Positions 1 to 8,109 of a DNA stretch of 64,000 nt are shown here, one piece after another. Both the position numbers and the translations under genes were made by a program. Source of the DNA: Actinomyces sp. (GTDB lineage: Bacteria > Actinomycetota > Actinomycetes > Actinomycetales > Actinomycetaceae); NCBI GenBank assembly GCA_022649165.1, contig JALCNR010000001.1, positions 1 to 64,000 of the forward strand, given 5' to 3'. Positions within the stretch are counted from its first letter, which is position 1, and each line of letters begins with the position of its first letter. The notes beneath the pieces are model-generated. The model was not told the origin of the DNA and made no database searches. It saw only the letters and a list, made by a program, of their open reading frames with translations.

Positions 1-169
1 CGTCCTTGCCGATCCCCACGCCGTCGCCGGGGTGGAAGTGCGTGCCGTGCTGGCGGACGATGATCTCGCCGGCGTTGACCACCTGGCCACCGAAGCGCTT
101 GACGCCGAGGCGCTGTGCGTTCGAGTCGCGGCCGTTGCGGGAGGACCCGAGGCCCTTCTTGTGTGCCAT
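1..169 (-). CDS. rpmA: 50S ribosomal protein L27 (partial, 3' end outside window)
   Basis: L27 is a structural protein of the large ribosomal subunit whose N-terminal tail reaches the peptidyl-transferase centre. The visible 56 codons begin [20 protein letters not shown] and continue through the [18 protein letters not shown] segment that is diagnostic of the family; the C-terminal third is cut off by the window edge. The ATG lies 33 nt after the rplU stop on the same strand, the usual rplU-rpmA pair. No N-terminal extension with a cleavage site, as found in Firmicutes, is present. Identification is secure. Confidence 0.96.
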   Translation of the reverse strand, partial: MAHKKGLGSSRNGRDSNAQRLGVKRFGGQVVNAGEIIVRQHGTHFHPGDGVGIGKD

Positions 170-202
170 TTCAGTGGATGCTTTCTGCTCGGGAGAGGTG
201 GA

Positions 203-523
203 TCAGGCGATCTCGGTGACCTTGACGACCGACATCTTCTGACGATGCCCCATGCGCTTGCGGTAACCGGTCTTGTTCTTGAACTTGATGATGGAGATCT
301 TCGGCCCCTTGGCGGAGTCGACGACCTCCGCGCGGACGGTGACCTTCTCCAGAGCGGACCTGTCGGTGGTGACCGTGCCACCGTCGACCAGCATCAGCGG
401 CTGGAGTTCGATGCTGGAGCCGATCTCGTCGGCCAGCTTGTCGACGACGACGACGTCACCGACGGACACCTTTTCCTGCCGGCCGCCGGCCTTGACGATC
501 GCGTAGACCACGTTGGAGCTCAT
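203..523 (-). CDS. rplU: 50S ribosomal protein L21
   Basis: This encodes the large-subunit protein L21, 106 aa. The start is the ATG at 523 giving [20 protein letters not shown]; the open frame extends upstream to 694 but that extension is low-complexity and lacks family similarity. The body [11 protein letters not shown]...[10 protein letters not shown] and the C-terminal [15 protein letters not shown], which contacts rRNA, match the family along its full usual length of about 102-106 aa. It is first in an rplU-rpmA operon, and a credible promoter lies about 100 bp upstream at 621-650. Nothing unusual is visible. Confidence 0.97.
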   Translation of the reverse strand: MSSNVVYAIVKAGGRQEKVSVGDVVVVDKLADEIGSSIELQPLMLVDGGTVTTDRSALEKVTVRAEVVDSAKGPKISIIKFKNKTGYRKRMGHRQKMSVVKVTEIA

Positions 524-620
524 CTCTGTCTTGTTCGGAACGGGAACTCCCCGGACATCAGCCGAGAGTGGACCCGGAGGAGGGGCGGTTCCCGTTGGCG
601 CCTGTGTGCGCCGACGATCC

Positions 621-650
621 AATCTAGTCGATGGCCCCGAGCCCGGGCAA
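621..650 (-). promoter_or_regulatory. Candidate promoter for rplU-rpmA
   Basis: On the minus strand a TTGCCC hexamer (645-650) is followed 18 nt later by TAGATT (621-626), matching the actinobacterial TANNNT -10 pattern. A start about 7 nt downstream would give a leader of roughly 90 nt before the rplU ATG. It lies in the 210-bp gap between the RNase E/G stop and rplU. This is pattern recognition only. Confidence 0.5.
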
Positions 651-733
651 GCCGCGAGGAGTCCGCGCCGGCCCTGGGACCTGTGCGATTCCACACGCGC
701 CCGCGCCCCGGGGAGGGGCGGGGAGGAGAGGCC

Positions 734-3178
734 TCAGCCCTGGTCGGTGTCCACGACCCCGGAGGAGACCGCGCGGCGGTGGCGCCTGCGGGTCTGGGAC
801 GCGCGGGGCTCCTCGGCGTGGGAATCCGGCAGCTCGATCTCCTCGAGGGAGGTCACCCGGTGCGCCTGGGCCGACCCGGAGGTCGTCTCCTGAACCCCGG
901 TGGGCGCCGCCTCCACGGGCGGCTCGACGACGCTGGCCGTGGCCGCGCGGCGCCGGCGCGGACGCCGGGAGGACGAGGACGGGGCCGGCTTCTCCGGTTC
1001 CGGCCCCGCGGCTTGGGCGGCCCCCTCCTGGATCTGCTCCGGTTCGGCGGTCCCGTCGGCTGCAGCGCCCTCCCCCGCGGCGTCGCCCTCGTCCCTATGC
1101 CCGTGACCGGACGCGGCGGCGATGGCGGACATGGCCTCGCGGGCCTTCTCGCGCTCCGGGCCCTCATCGATGCGGCGAGGCTCCTCGGCCGCCTTCTTGC
1201 GGGAGTGGCGGTTCGGGCGCGACTCCCCCGCGGGCTCCGACCCGGCGTGCTCGACGGGGTGGTCGTGGACGATGAACCCGCGGCCCTCGCACACCTCGCA
1301 CGGGGTGGAGAAGGCCTCGACGAGGCCCTCGCCGACGCGCTTGCGGGTCATCTGGACCAAGCCCAGCGAGGTGATCTCCGTGACCTGGTGGCGCGTACGG
1401 TCCCGTCCCAGGCACTCGACGAGGCGGCGCAGCACGAGGTCGCGGTTGGACTCCAGCACCATGTCGACGAAGTCGACGATGACGATGCCGCCGATGTCGC
1501 GCAGGCGCAGCTGGCGGACGATCTCCTCCGCGGCCTCCAGGTTGTTGCGGGTGACGGTCTCCTCCAGGGTGCCGCCCTTGCCGATGTACTTGCCGGTGTT
1601 GACGTCGATGACGGTCATCGCCTCGGTGCGGTCGATGATCAGCGTGCCGCCGCTGGGCAGCCACACCTTGCGGTCCATGCCCTTGGCCAGCTGCTCGTCG
1701 ACGCGGTGGGCGTGGAAGACGTCGTCCGTTCCGGTCCACAGCTGGACGCGGTCGGAGAGCTCCGGGGACAGCTCGGCGACGTAGTCGGCGACCGTCTGGT
1801 AGGTCTCCTTGCCCTGGATGACGAGCTCCGTGAAGTCCTCGTTGAAGATATCGCGCACGACGCGCACGGCGAGCTCCGGCTCGCCGCGCAGCAGCTTCGG
1901 CGCGCCCTTCGTGCTCTGCTGCTTCTTCTCGATGTCCTCCCACTGCCGCGTGAGCCGCGCGACATCGTCGGACAGCTGCTGCTCCGACGCGCCCTCGGCG
2001 GCGGTGCGCACGATGACGCCCGCGTGGCCGGGCACCACCTTCTTGAGGATCTTCTTCAGGCGCTGGCGCTCGTTCTCCGGGAGCTTGCGGGAGATCCCCA
2101 TCATCGAGCCGTGCGGGATCAGGACGAGGTAGCGTCCGGCCAGCGTGATCTGGCTGGTCAGGCGCGCGCCCTTGTGGCCGATCGGGTCCTTCGTCACCTG
2201 GACCAGCACCGCTTCGCCGGACTTCAGCGCGCTCTCGATGCGGCGGGGGCGACCCTCCAGCCCGACGGCATCCCAGTTCACCTCGCCGGCGTAGAGCACG
2301 GCGTTGCGCCCGCGCCCGATGTCGATGAAGGCGGCCTCCATCGAGGGCAGGACGTTCTGGACGCGGCCGAGGTAGATGTTGCCGACCGCCGACTGCTGGG
2401 TGTGGCGGGCGACGTAGTGCTCGACGAGGAGCCCGTCCTCCAACACCGCGATCTGATCCAGGCCATCGCGGCGGCGGATGACCATCTCGCGCGTCACGGA
2501 CTCGCGCCTGGCGAGGAACTCCGACTCCGTGATGACGTGGTGGCGCCGCCCCTCCTTGCGTCCCTCCTTGCGTCGCTGCTTCTTCGCCTCCAGGCGGGTC
2601 GAGCCTTTGAGGGCCTTGACCTGGTCGGACAGGTCCTCCGGCTCCGCGTCCTGGGAGGAGGAGCGGGAACGGCGGCGGCGCCTCCTGCGCGTCGCCGGGC
2701 CCTGGCCCTCCTCCTCCGCCGGGGCGGACGAGGACGAGCCCGCGGGCTCCTCCTCCGGCTGCCCCGCCTCCGGTTCCGCCCCGCTGTCCCCCTCGGAGGA
2801 GGAATCCGCCGCCGGGGACTCCTGGGAGGCAGGCTCCTGCTCGGCGGAGCGGGCGCGGCGCGAGCGGCGCGACCGGCGCTTGGGCGCGGCCTCCTGCTCC
2901 TCCGGCTCGCCCTGATCGAGGTCGGATGCGTCTGAGGCCGGGGCGGGGGCCGGCGCGTCCTCCTGGGCGGATCCCGCCCCGCGCCTGCGCCGCCGCCCGC
3001 GCGGAGCGGGTTCCTCACGGTCCCCATCGTCTTCCGTGCGGGTGCGGCCCGGGCCGCGCGAGGAGGATTCGCCGTCGAAGGACGGTTCGGCGAAGGCAGG
3101 GGCCTGGAAAGCCGGCGCCTGGAACAGCAACGAGGACGCCGGGGTCTCAGGTGCCGATGTCGTGTCGGAAGTACTCAC
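734..3178 (-). CDS. rne: Ribonuclease E/G family endoribonuclease
   Basis: This is an RNase E/G endonuclease acting in mRNA turnover and rRNA processing, 814 aa. The chosen start is GTG at 3178 (VSTSDTTSAP), preceded by GGAGAA at about 4 nt; the frame stays open to 3538 but that part has no family character. Residues 1-240 form a low-complexity Ser/Glu/Arg-rich arm. An S1 domain follows (GNIYLGRVQNVLPSMEAAF, about residue 263). The catalytic core has the two metal-binding aspartates in VIDVNTGKYIG (about 522) and IVIVDFVDM (about 567), and the zinc-link cysteines CEVC near 627-630. The C-terminal tail is again disordered and Pro/Arg-rich. Flanking arms around a central catalytic core are typical of actinobacterial RNase E. 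It precedes rplU-rpmA, the usual neighbours. Confidence 0.94.
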   Translation of the reverse strand: MSTSDTTSAPETPASSLLFQAPAFQAPAFAEPSFDGESSSRGPGRTRTEDDGDREEPAPRGRRRRRGAGSAQEDAPAPAPASDASDLDQGEPEEQEAAPKRRSRRSRRARSAEQEPASQESPAADSSSEGDSGAEPEAGQPEEEPAGSSSSAPAEEEGQGPATRRRRRRRSRSSSQDAEPEDLSDQVKALKGSTRLEAKKQRRKEGRKEGRRHHVITESEFLARRESVTREMVIRRRDGLDQIAVLEDGLLVEHYVARHTQQSAVGNIYLGRVQNVLPSMEAAFIDIGRGRNAVLYAGEVNWDAVGLEGRPRRIESALKSGEAVLVQVTKDPIGHKGARLTSQITLAGRYLVLIPHGSMMGISRKLPENERQRLKKILKKVVPGHAGVIVRTAAEGASEQQLSDDVARLTRQWEDIEKKQQSTKGAPKLLRGEPELAVRVVRDIFNEDFTELVIQGKETYQTVADYVAELSPELSDRVQLWTGTDDVFHAHRVDEQLAKGMDRKVWLPSGGTLIIDRTEAMTVIDVNTGKYIGKGGTLEETVTRNNLEAAEEIVRQLRLRDIGGIVIVDFVDMVLESNRDLVLRRLVECLGRDRTRHQVTEITSLGLVQMTRKRVGEGLVEAFSTPCEVCEGRGFIVHDHPVEHAGSEPAGESRPNRHSRKKAAEEPRRIDEGPEREKAREAMSAIAAASGHGHRDEGDAAGEGAAADGTAEPEQIQEGAAQAAGPEPEKPAPSSSSRRPRRRRAATASVVEPPVEAAPTGVQETTSGSAQAHRVTSLEEIELPDSHAEEPRASQTRRRHRRAVSSGVVDTDQG

Positions 3179-3552
3179 AGTTCTCCAATTGTGTGGGCGC
3201 CGGGCCCGCACCGGCCTGCTCCGTGGCTCGCCCGCTCGGGGCGGAAATCCTCCAGGACCGCGGTGTTCGCGGCGACACACGGGGCCAGGGCCGTCTCCGG
3301 CCCACAGGCTCACCCGGTTCCCGCCGCGGGGGTGCGCCCGCGACGTCCGTTGTCCTCTCATTGTGGCACAGACATCGCGCGCGGTCCCGGAGCGCCGCTG
3401 AGCGTCTGCCCACACCTCATCGCGAGGACACGCCCCAAACAGTTCCTGACCGTTCGGTCGGTGCGATAGGTTGGTGACATCGCGCCACGATCCTGGTCCC
3501 CGGTCCGGGACGGTGCGCCCGTCCATCCCCTCCGACACGAAAGGCCGTCACC
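3179..3552. other. Intergenic region between divergent rne and cydA
   Basis: This 374-bp gap separates two divergent genes and contains no gene I can support. It must hold promoters in both directions. The part near cydA carries a candidate -10 (TAGGTT, 3467-3472) and a perfect palindrome (3448-3459), described separately. I found no convincing -10 for rne. No Rex-type site (TGTGA-N6-TCACA) or DevR box was seen. Confidence 0.6.
3448..3472 (+). promoter_or_regulatory. Candidate cydA promoter -10 with overlapping palindromic operator
   Basis: GACCG-TT-CGGTC at 3448-3459 is a perfect 5-bp inverted repeat with a 2-nt centre, lying 7 nt before a TAGGTT hexamer (3467-3472) that fits the actinobacterial -10 pattern. 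The palindrome therefore falls where the -35/-10 spacer would be, a normal place for a repressor such as a TetR-family protein. No strong -35 is visible and no TetR gene lies in this window. The site assignment is inference. Confidence 0.4.
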
Positions 3553-5091
3553 ATGACGTTGGTTCCTGCGGCACTCGATGCGGTGACCGTGGGGCGGTGG
3601 CAGTTCGGGATCACGACCGTCTACCACTTCCTCCTGGTGCCGCTCACCATCGGGCTGTCCCTGCTGGTGGCCATCATGCAGACGATCTGGCACCGCACAG
3701 GCAAGGACGCCTGGCTCCAGGCCACGCGCTTCTTCGGCAAGCTGCTGCTCATCAACTTCGCGCTGGGCGTGGCCACCGGCATCGTCCAGGAGTTCCAGTT
3801 CGGCATGAACTGGTCGGAGTACTCCCGCTATGTCGGCGACATCTTCGGCGCCCCCCTGGCCGTCGAGGCGCTCCTCGCCTTCTTCCTGGAGTCGACGTTC
3901 CTGGGACTGTGGATCTTCGGCTGGGGCCGGCTGTCCAAAGGCTGGCACCTGGCGTGCATCTGGTTCGTGGCCATCGGCACGATGCTCTCCGCCCTGTGGA
4001 TCCTGGCGGCGAACTCCTGGATGCAGCACCCGGTCGGCACCGTGTACAACGCGGAGACCGGCCGCGCCGAGCTCGACGGCGTCGGCGGATTCCTCGAGGT
4101 CATCACCAACTCGGTCCTGGTCTGGGAGTTCGCGCACGTCATCGTCAGCGCGTGGCTCATCGCCGCGACCTTCGTCGCCGGCATCTCAATCTGGTGGATG
4201 ACCCGCGCCGCCCGCGAGGGCGGGAAGGCGGGCCACGCGGAGGCGCAGAAGACGTGGCGTCCCGTCGCCGTTTTCGGGCTGGTCATCATGCTGGTCTCCG
4301 GGGTGCTCACCATCGGGACGGGCCATATCCAGGGCCAGGAGGTGGCCCGGGTCCAGCCCATGAAGATGGCCGCCGCCGACGGCGTGTGCGTCTCCGACAC
4401 CGAGGTCGCGATGACGGTCGCCCAATTCGGGTCCTGCCCGACCGACGACTCGGGGGAGCCGACCAAGTTCATCGAGATCCCCTACGTGTCCTCGATCCTG
4501 TTCACCAACGACCCGCACGGCGAGATCCAGGGCGTGGCCGACATCCAGCGGGACCTCGTCGACACGCTCAACGCGAACCCCGACTTCGTCGCGAAGTACG
4601 GCGACGCCGCCGACTACGACTTCCGCCCGCCCCAGACCGTCACCTTCTGGTCGTTCCGACTCATGATCGGCCTCGGCGCCTTCGCCGCGGTCCTGGCCGC
4701 GTGGGGGCTGTGGGCCGTGCGACGGGGCCGCGTGCCCACGGACCGCAAGCTCGGCACGTTCGCGCTCATCACCGTGCCCACGCCCTTCATCGCGGCCTCG
4801 ATGGGCTGGATCCTCACCGAGATGGGACGCCAGCCATGGGTTGTCGTGCCGAATCTGGAGGACCTGGCCGGCGGGGGGTCGGTCTTCATGCTCACCCAGG
4901 CCGGCATCTCGACCGCGGTGCCAGCCGGGCAGGTGCTCGCGACGCTCATCGTGTTCACGCTGCTCTACCTGGCGCTCGCCGTCATCTGGATCGGCCTGAT
5001 GCGGCGCTACGCCCGTGAGGGCATCCACTCCTCCACCGCCGACACGACGCCGGACGACGAGTCCGTGGGCGCCCTGTCCTTCGGCTACTGA
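3553..5091 (+). CDS. cydA: Cytochrome bd ubiquinol/menaquinol oxidase subunit I
   Basis: CydA is the quinol-oxidising, heme-bearing subunit of the bd terminal oxidase, a high-affinity membrane oxidase used at low oxygen. The 512-aa protein keeps the expected ligands: His25 in the YHFLLVPLTIGL helix and His195 in WEFAHVIVSAW, with Met371 in FWSFRLMIG. The proton-path glutamates Glu105 and Glu113 (VEALLAFFLESTF) and the GRQPW motif (425-429) are present. The periplasmic Q loop (about 255-360) is short, as in Gram-positive enzymes. GAAAGG lies upstream of the ATG. It is the first gene of a cydA-cydB-cydD-cydC-kinase run; cydB follows after 14 nt. Confidence 0.97.
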   Translation: MTLVPAALDAVTVGRWQFGITTVYHFLLVPLTIGLSLLVAIMQTIWHRTGKDAWLQATRFFGKLLLINFALGVATGIVQEFQFGMNWSEYSRYVGDIFGAPLAVEALLAFFLESTFLGLWIFGWGRLSKGWHLACIWFVAIGTMLSALWILAANSWMQHPVGTVYNAETGRAELDGVGGFLEVITNSVLVWEFAHVIVSAWLIAATFVAGISIWWMTRAAREGGKAGHAEAQKTWRPVAVFGLVIMLVSGVLTIGTGHIQGQEVARVQPMKMAAADGVCVSDTEVAMTVAQFGSCPTDDSGEPTKFIEIPYVSSILFTNDPHGEIQGVADIQRDLVDTLNANPDFVAKYGDAADYDFRPPQTVTFWSFRLMIGLGAFAAVLAAWGLWAVRRGRVPTDRKLGTFALITVPTPFIAASMGWILTEMGRQPWVVVPNLEDLAGGGSVFMLTQAGISTAVPAGQVLATLIVFTLLYLALAVIWIGLMRRYAREGIHSSTADTTPDDESVGALSFGY

Positions 5092-5105
5092 GCAGGGAGA
5101 CTCCC

Positions 5106-6227
5106 ATGACACTGAGCATCCTCTGGTTCATCCTCATCGCCGTCCTGTGGACCGGGTACCTGGTCCTCGAGGGCTTCGACTTCGGCGTCGGCATGCTGCT
5201 GCACGTCGTGGCGAAGAACGACCGCGAGCGCACCTCCGTCGTGCGCACCATCGGCCCGCACTGGGACGGCAACGAGGTGTGGCTGCTGACGGCCGGCGGG
5301 GCGACCTTCGCCGCGTTCCCCGAGTGGTACGCGACGATGTTCTCGGGCATGTACCTGGCCCTCTTCCTCATCCTCGTCCTGCTCATCCTGCGCATCTCCG
5401 CCCTCGAGTGGCGCTCGAAGATCGCCACGGCGAAGTGGCGCGCGGTGTGGGATGGATTCCACACAGCCGCCGCGGTGGGCGTGCCCCTCCTGCTGGGGGT
5501 CGCTTTCGGCAACCTCGCCCAGGGCATGAGGATCGAGGTCGTGGACCGGGCGACCCAGCAGGTCGTGCCCACGGCGGACGTCGAGGCGGCAGCCGCCACC
5601 TCCGCCCACCAGCTCACCGGCGGGTTCTTCAGCCTGCTCACCCCCTTCACGCTGCTCACCGGCGTGGCCGTCGTCGCCCTGTGCGTCTCCCTGGGCGCCC
5701 AATTCCTGGCGCTCAAGACGCAAGGCCCGGTGCGCCAGCGGGCGAACACGCTGGCCGCTCCCGCCTCCGTCGTGGCCGTCGCCCTGGTGGCGGTCGTCGC
5801 CCTGTGGGGGCAGTTCGCCTACGCGAGCAACGTCTACGCGTGGATCCCGCTGGTCATCGCGGCTCTCTCGCTCATCGCCTCCGCGGCGCTCGCGCAGCGG
5901 GCGACGCGACGCGAAGGCCCGTCCTTCGCGCTGTCCGCCGTGGGCATCGCCGGCGTGGTCTCCTGGATCTTCTGCGCGATGGCCCCCGCCGTCATGAAGT
6001 CCAGCATCGATCCGGCCTACTCGCTGACCATCGACCAGGCCTCGGCCACCGGCCCCACGTTGAGGATCATGTCGGTCGTGGCGCTCGTCCTCGTCCCCGT
6101 CGTCCTCGTCTACACGGCCTGGTCCTACTGGACGTTCCGCCGCCGCGTGTCCGCCCAGGACGTCGAGGATAACGCGGGGCTGCCGCCCCGTTCCATCCGG
6201 CTCGGCCACAACTTCCTGGTCGGCTGA
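5106..6227 (+). CDS. cydB: Cytochrome bd oxidase subunit II
   Basis: CydB is the second integral-membrane subunit of the bd oxidase and is structurally paired with CydA. The protein is 373 aa, normal for the family, and opens with the family signature: a first helix then LVLEGFDFGVGMLLHVV and NDRERTSVVRTIGPHWDGNEVWLLTAGGATFAAFPEWYA (quoted in parts). About eight to nine hydrophobic segments follow. AGGGAG precedes the ATG by about 7 nt. It is co-transcribed with cydA. A very strong GC hairpin directly after the stop (6244-6299) separates cydAB from cydDC. Confidence 0.96.
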   Translation: MTLSILWFILIAVLWTGYLVLEGFDFGVGMLLHVVAKNDRERTSVVRTIGPHWDGNEVWLLTAGGATFAAFPEWYATMFSGMYLALFLILVLLILRISALEWRSKIATAKWRAVWDGFHTAAAVGVPLLLGVAFGNLAQGMRIEVVDRATQQVVPTADVEAAAATSAHQLTGGFFSLLTPFTLLTGVAVVALCVSLGAQFLALKTQGPVRQRANTLAAPASVVAVALVAVVALWGQFAYASNVYAWIPLVIAALSLIASAALAQRATRREGPSFALSAVGIAGVVSWIFCAMAPAVMKSSIDPAYSLTIDQASATGPTLRIMSVVALVLVPVVLVYTAWSYWTFRRRVSAQDVEDNAGLPPRSIRLGHNFLVG

Positions 6228-6243
6228 GACCGCCGCCCTCCCA

Positions 6244-6299
6244 CCTGCCGGGGGCGGGGCCGGACGCCCGGCCCCGCCCCCGCCCCGCACCCCGGCAGG
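6244..6299 (+). terminator. Two-tier GC hairpin between cydB and cydD
   Basis: The inner stem is a perfect 14-bp inverted repeat (GGGGGCGGGGCCGG at 6250-6263 with its complement at 6268-6281, loop ACGC). An outer 7-bp stem CCTGCCG/CGGCAGG (6244-6250 and 6293-6299) can form a larger alternative. There is no T-run, so it may be an imperfect terminator, an attenuating element or an mRNA 3'-end stabiliser that lets cydAB exceed cydDC. The repeat is certain; its function is inferred. Confidence 0.55.
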
Positions 6300-6321
6300 C
6301 AGATCCTGACAGAATGGTCAC

Positions 6322-8109
6322 GTGAAGCCCTTCGACCCGCGGTTGATGACGTACGCGCGCTCCGCGCGCCGCTACATCCTCACCATCGCCGTCCTAGGGC
6401 TCCTCACCGCCGTCCTGGTCATCGTCCAGGCCTTCCTCATCTCCCGGGCGGCCAGCCCCGTCATCGAGGGAACCGCCACGCTGGGCGACGTGCGCCGCCC
6501 CATCGCGGCGCTGGCCGCGGTCGTCCTCGCCCGCGGCCTCACGGTCGGCCTGCGGGAGGCCTGGGGCCGCCGCGCCGCGGAGGGGACGATCCGCGAGTTG
6601 CGATCCGCCCTCGTCGAGAAGGCCGAGCGCCTGGGGCCGCGGTGGCGGGCCCGCCACGGCGCCGACACTGCCACCCTGGTCACCCGCGGGCTCGACGACC
6701 TGGAGCCCTACTTCGTCAAGTTCCTCCCCCAGCTGGTGCTGGTCGTCACCGTCACCCCGCTGGCCCTCGTCACGATCCTCCTCCAGGACTTCTGGTCCGC
6801 CCTGATCTCGGCGCTCACCGTCCCCCTGATCCCCGTGTTCATGATCCTCATCGGGCGTTTCACACAGGAGTCGTCGGAGAAGAAGCTGCTGGCGATGGAG
6901 CGCCTGGGCTCCCAGCTGCTGGACCTCATGTCGGGGCTGCCCACGCTCCGGGCGCTGGGACGCGAAGGAGCCCCCCGCGACCACATCCGCCGCCTGGGCC
7001 GGGACAACACCCGGACCACGATGACGACCCTGCGCGTCGCGTTCCTCTCGGGCGGCGTCCTGGAGTTCCTGGCGACGCTCTCCGTCGCGCTCGTGGCCGT
7101 CGAGGTCGGCATGCGCCTGGTCTACGGCCACGTCGGCCTCGCCACCGGACTGGTGGTCATCATGCTCGCCCCGGAGGTCTTCGAGCCGCTGCGCCAGGTG
7201 GGCGCCCAGTTCCACGCCTCCGCCAACGGCGTGGCGGCCGCGGCCGCCGCCTTCGACGTGCTGGAGGCCGAGGAGCCGCCGCGCGGCTCGTCGACCGCGC
7301 CCCGTCTCGCCGACGCCGACATCGTCCTCGACGACCTCTGGGTGGCCGCGCGGGGCGCGTGGGCGCCCGCGGGACTGTCGGCCGCGCTCTCCCCCGGCAC
7401 CGTCACCGCCCTACGCGGCCCGTCCGGCTCGGGGAAGTCCACGACGGCGATGGTGTTGCTGGGGCTGGAGCCCGCCACGCGCGGACGGGTCCTCGTGCGC
7501 CCGCACGCCGAGGGCACGCCCACCGACCTGGCCGACATCGACCCGGCCTCGTGGTGGGCGGGGGTCACCTGGGTGCCCCAGACGCCGCAGCTGGTGCCCG
7601 GGACGGCGCGGTCGAACCTCCCCGGGGACGCCGATCCGGCGACTCTCGCCGAGGCGGCCCACGCCACAGGGTTCGACACGGTCGTGGACGGCCTCGGGCA
7701 GGGATGGGACACGCCCGTCGGCCAGGGAGGCGTCGGCCTGTCCGTCGGACAGCGCCAGCGTCTGGCCCTCACCCGCGCCCTCCTGGACGACTCGCGCCTG
7801 GTGGTCCTCGACGAGCCCACCGCCCACCTGGACGCCATGAGCGAGGCCACCGTGGTGCGCACGCTCGCCCGACTGCGGGACCAGGGGCGGATCGTCATCG
7901 TCATCGCCCACCGCGCCGCCGTCGTCGCCGCCGCCGACCAGGTCATCGACGTGCCTTGGCGGGCGGCGACCCCCCAGGAGGAGAGCCGGTGGCCGCAGCT
8001 GTCCCGCGTGGAACGCCTCGGCGACGTCTCCGTCAGCCTCCCCGGCTTCCTGGATCCCGACCAGGCCGGCGCGGACGAGGCGCACGAGCAGGGGAGCGCC
8101 CGGCGATGA
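6322..8109 (+). CDS. cydD: ABC transporter CydD (thiol/heme exporter half)
   Basis: CydD is one half of the heterodimeric CydDC ABC exporter needed to assemble cytochrome bd, reported to move glutathione/cysteine and to bind heme. The 595-aa protein has an N-terminal six-helix ABC membrane domain (about 15-310) and an ATPase domain with Walker A GPSGSGKST, signature LSVGQRQRL and Walker B RLVVLDEP. The start is GTG at 6322 with no clear Shine-Dalgarno; a CAGAAT hexamer sits exactly 6 nt before it, so a leaderless internal start is possible. The stop overlaps the cydC ATG (ATGA), implying translational coupling. Assignment as CydD rather than another exporter rests on the operon. Confidence 0.92.
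   Translation: MKPFDPRLMTYARSARRYILTIAVLGLLTAVLVIVQAFLISRAASPVIEGTATLGDVRRPIAALAAVVLARGLTVGLREAWGRRAAEGTIRELRSALVEKAERLGPRWRARHGADTATLVTRGLDDLEPYFVKFLPQLVLVVTVTPLALVTILLQDFWSALISALTVPLIPVFMILIGRFTQESSEKKLLAMERLGSQLLDLMSGLPTLRALGREGAPRDHIRRLGRDNTRTTMTTLRVAFLSGGVLEFLATLSVALVAVEVGMRLVYGHVGLATGLVVIMLAPEVFEPLRQVGAQFHASANGVAAAAAAFDVLEAEEPPRGSSTAPRLADADIVLDDLWVAARGAWAPAGLSAALSPGTVTALRGPSGSGKSTTAMVLLGLEPATRGRVLVRPHAEGTPTDLADIDPASWWAGVTWVPQTPQLVPGTARSNLPGDADPATLAEAAHATGFDTVVDGLGQGWDTPVGQGGVGLSVGQRQRLALTRALLDDSRLVVLDEPTAHLDAMSEATVVRTLARLRDQGRIVIVIAHRAAVVAAADQVIDVPWRAATPQEESRWPQLSRVERLGDVSVSLPGFLDPDQAGADEAHEQGSARR

Noticed and set aside
32..2935. A 967-codon open frame on the plus strand opposite the RNase E/G gene
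   Set aside because: It is low-complexity, has no ribosome site or family motif, and lies antisense to a gene with intact catalytic motifs. Such frames are common in very GC-rich DNA.
3362..3371. TTGTGGCACA near cydA as a Rex site
   Set aside because: The half-sites are only one base apart; Rex needs TGTGA-N6-TCACA-like spacing.
6642..8105. The cydC frame stays open far upstream through cydD, suggesting a fusion protein
   Set aside because: The upstream part is Arg/Pro/Gly-rich nonsense; cydC has a clear ATG at 8106 overlapping the cydD stop.
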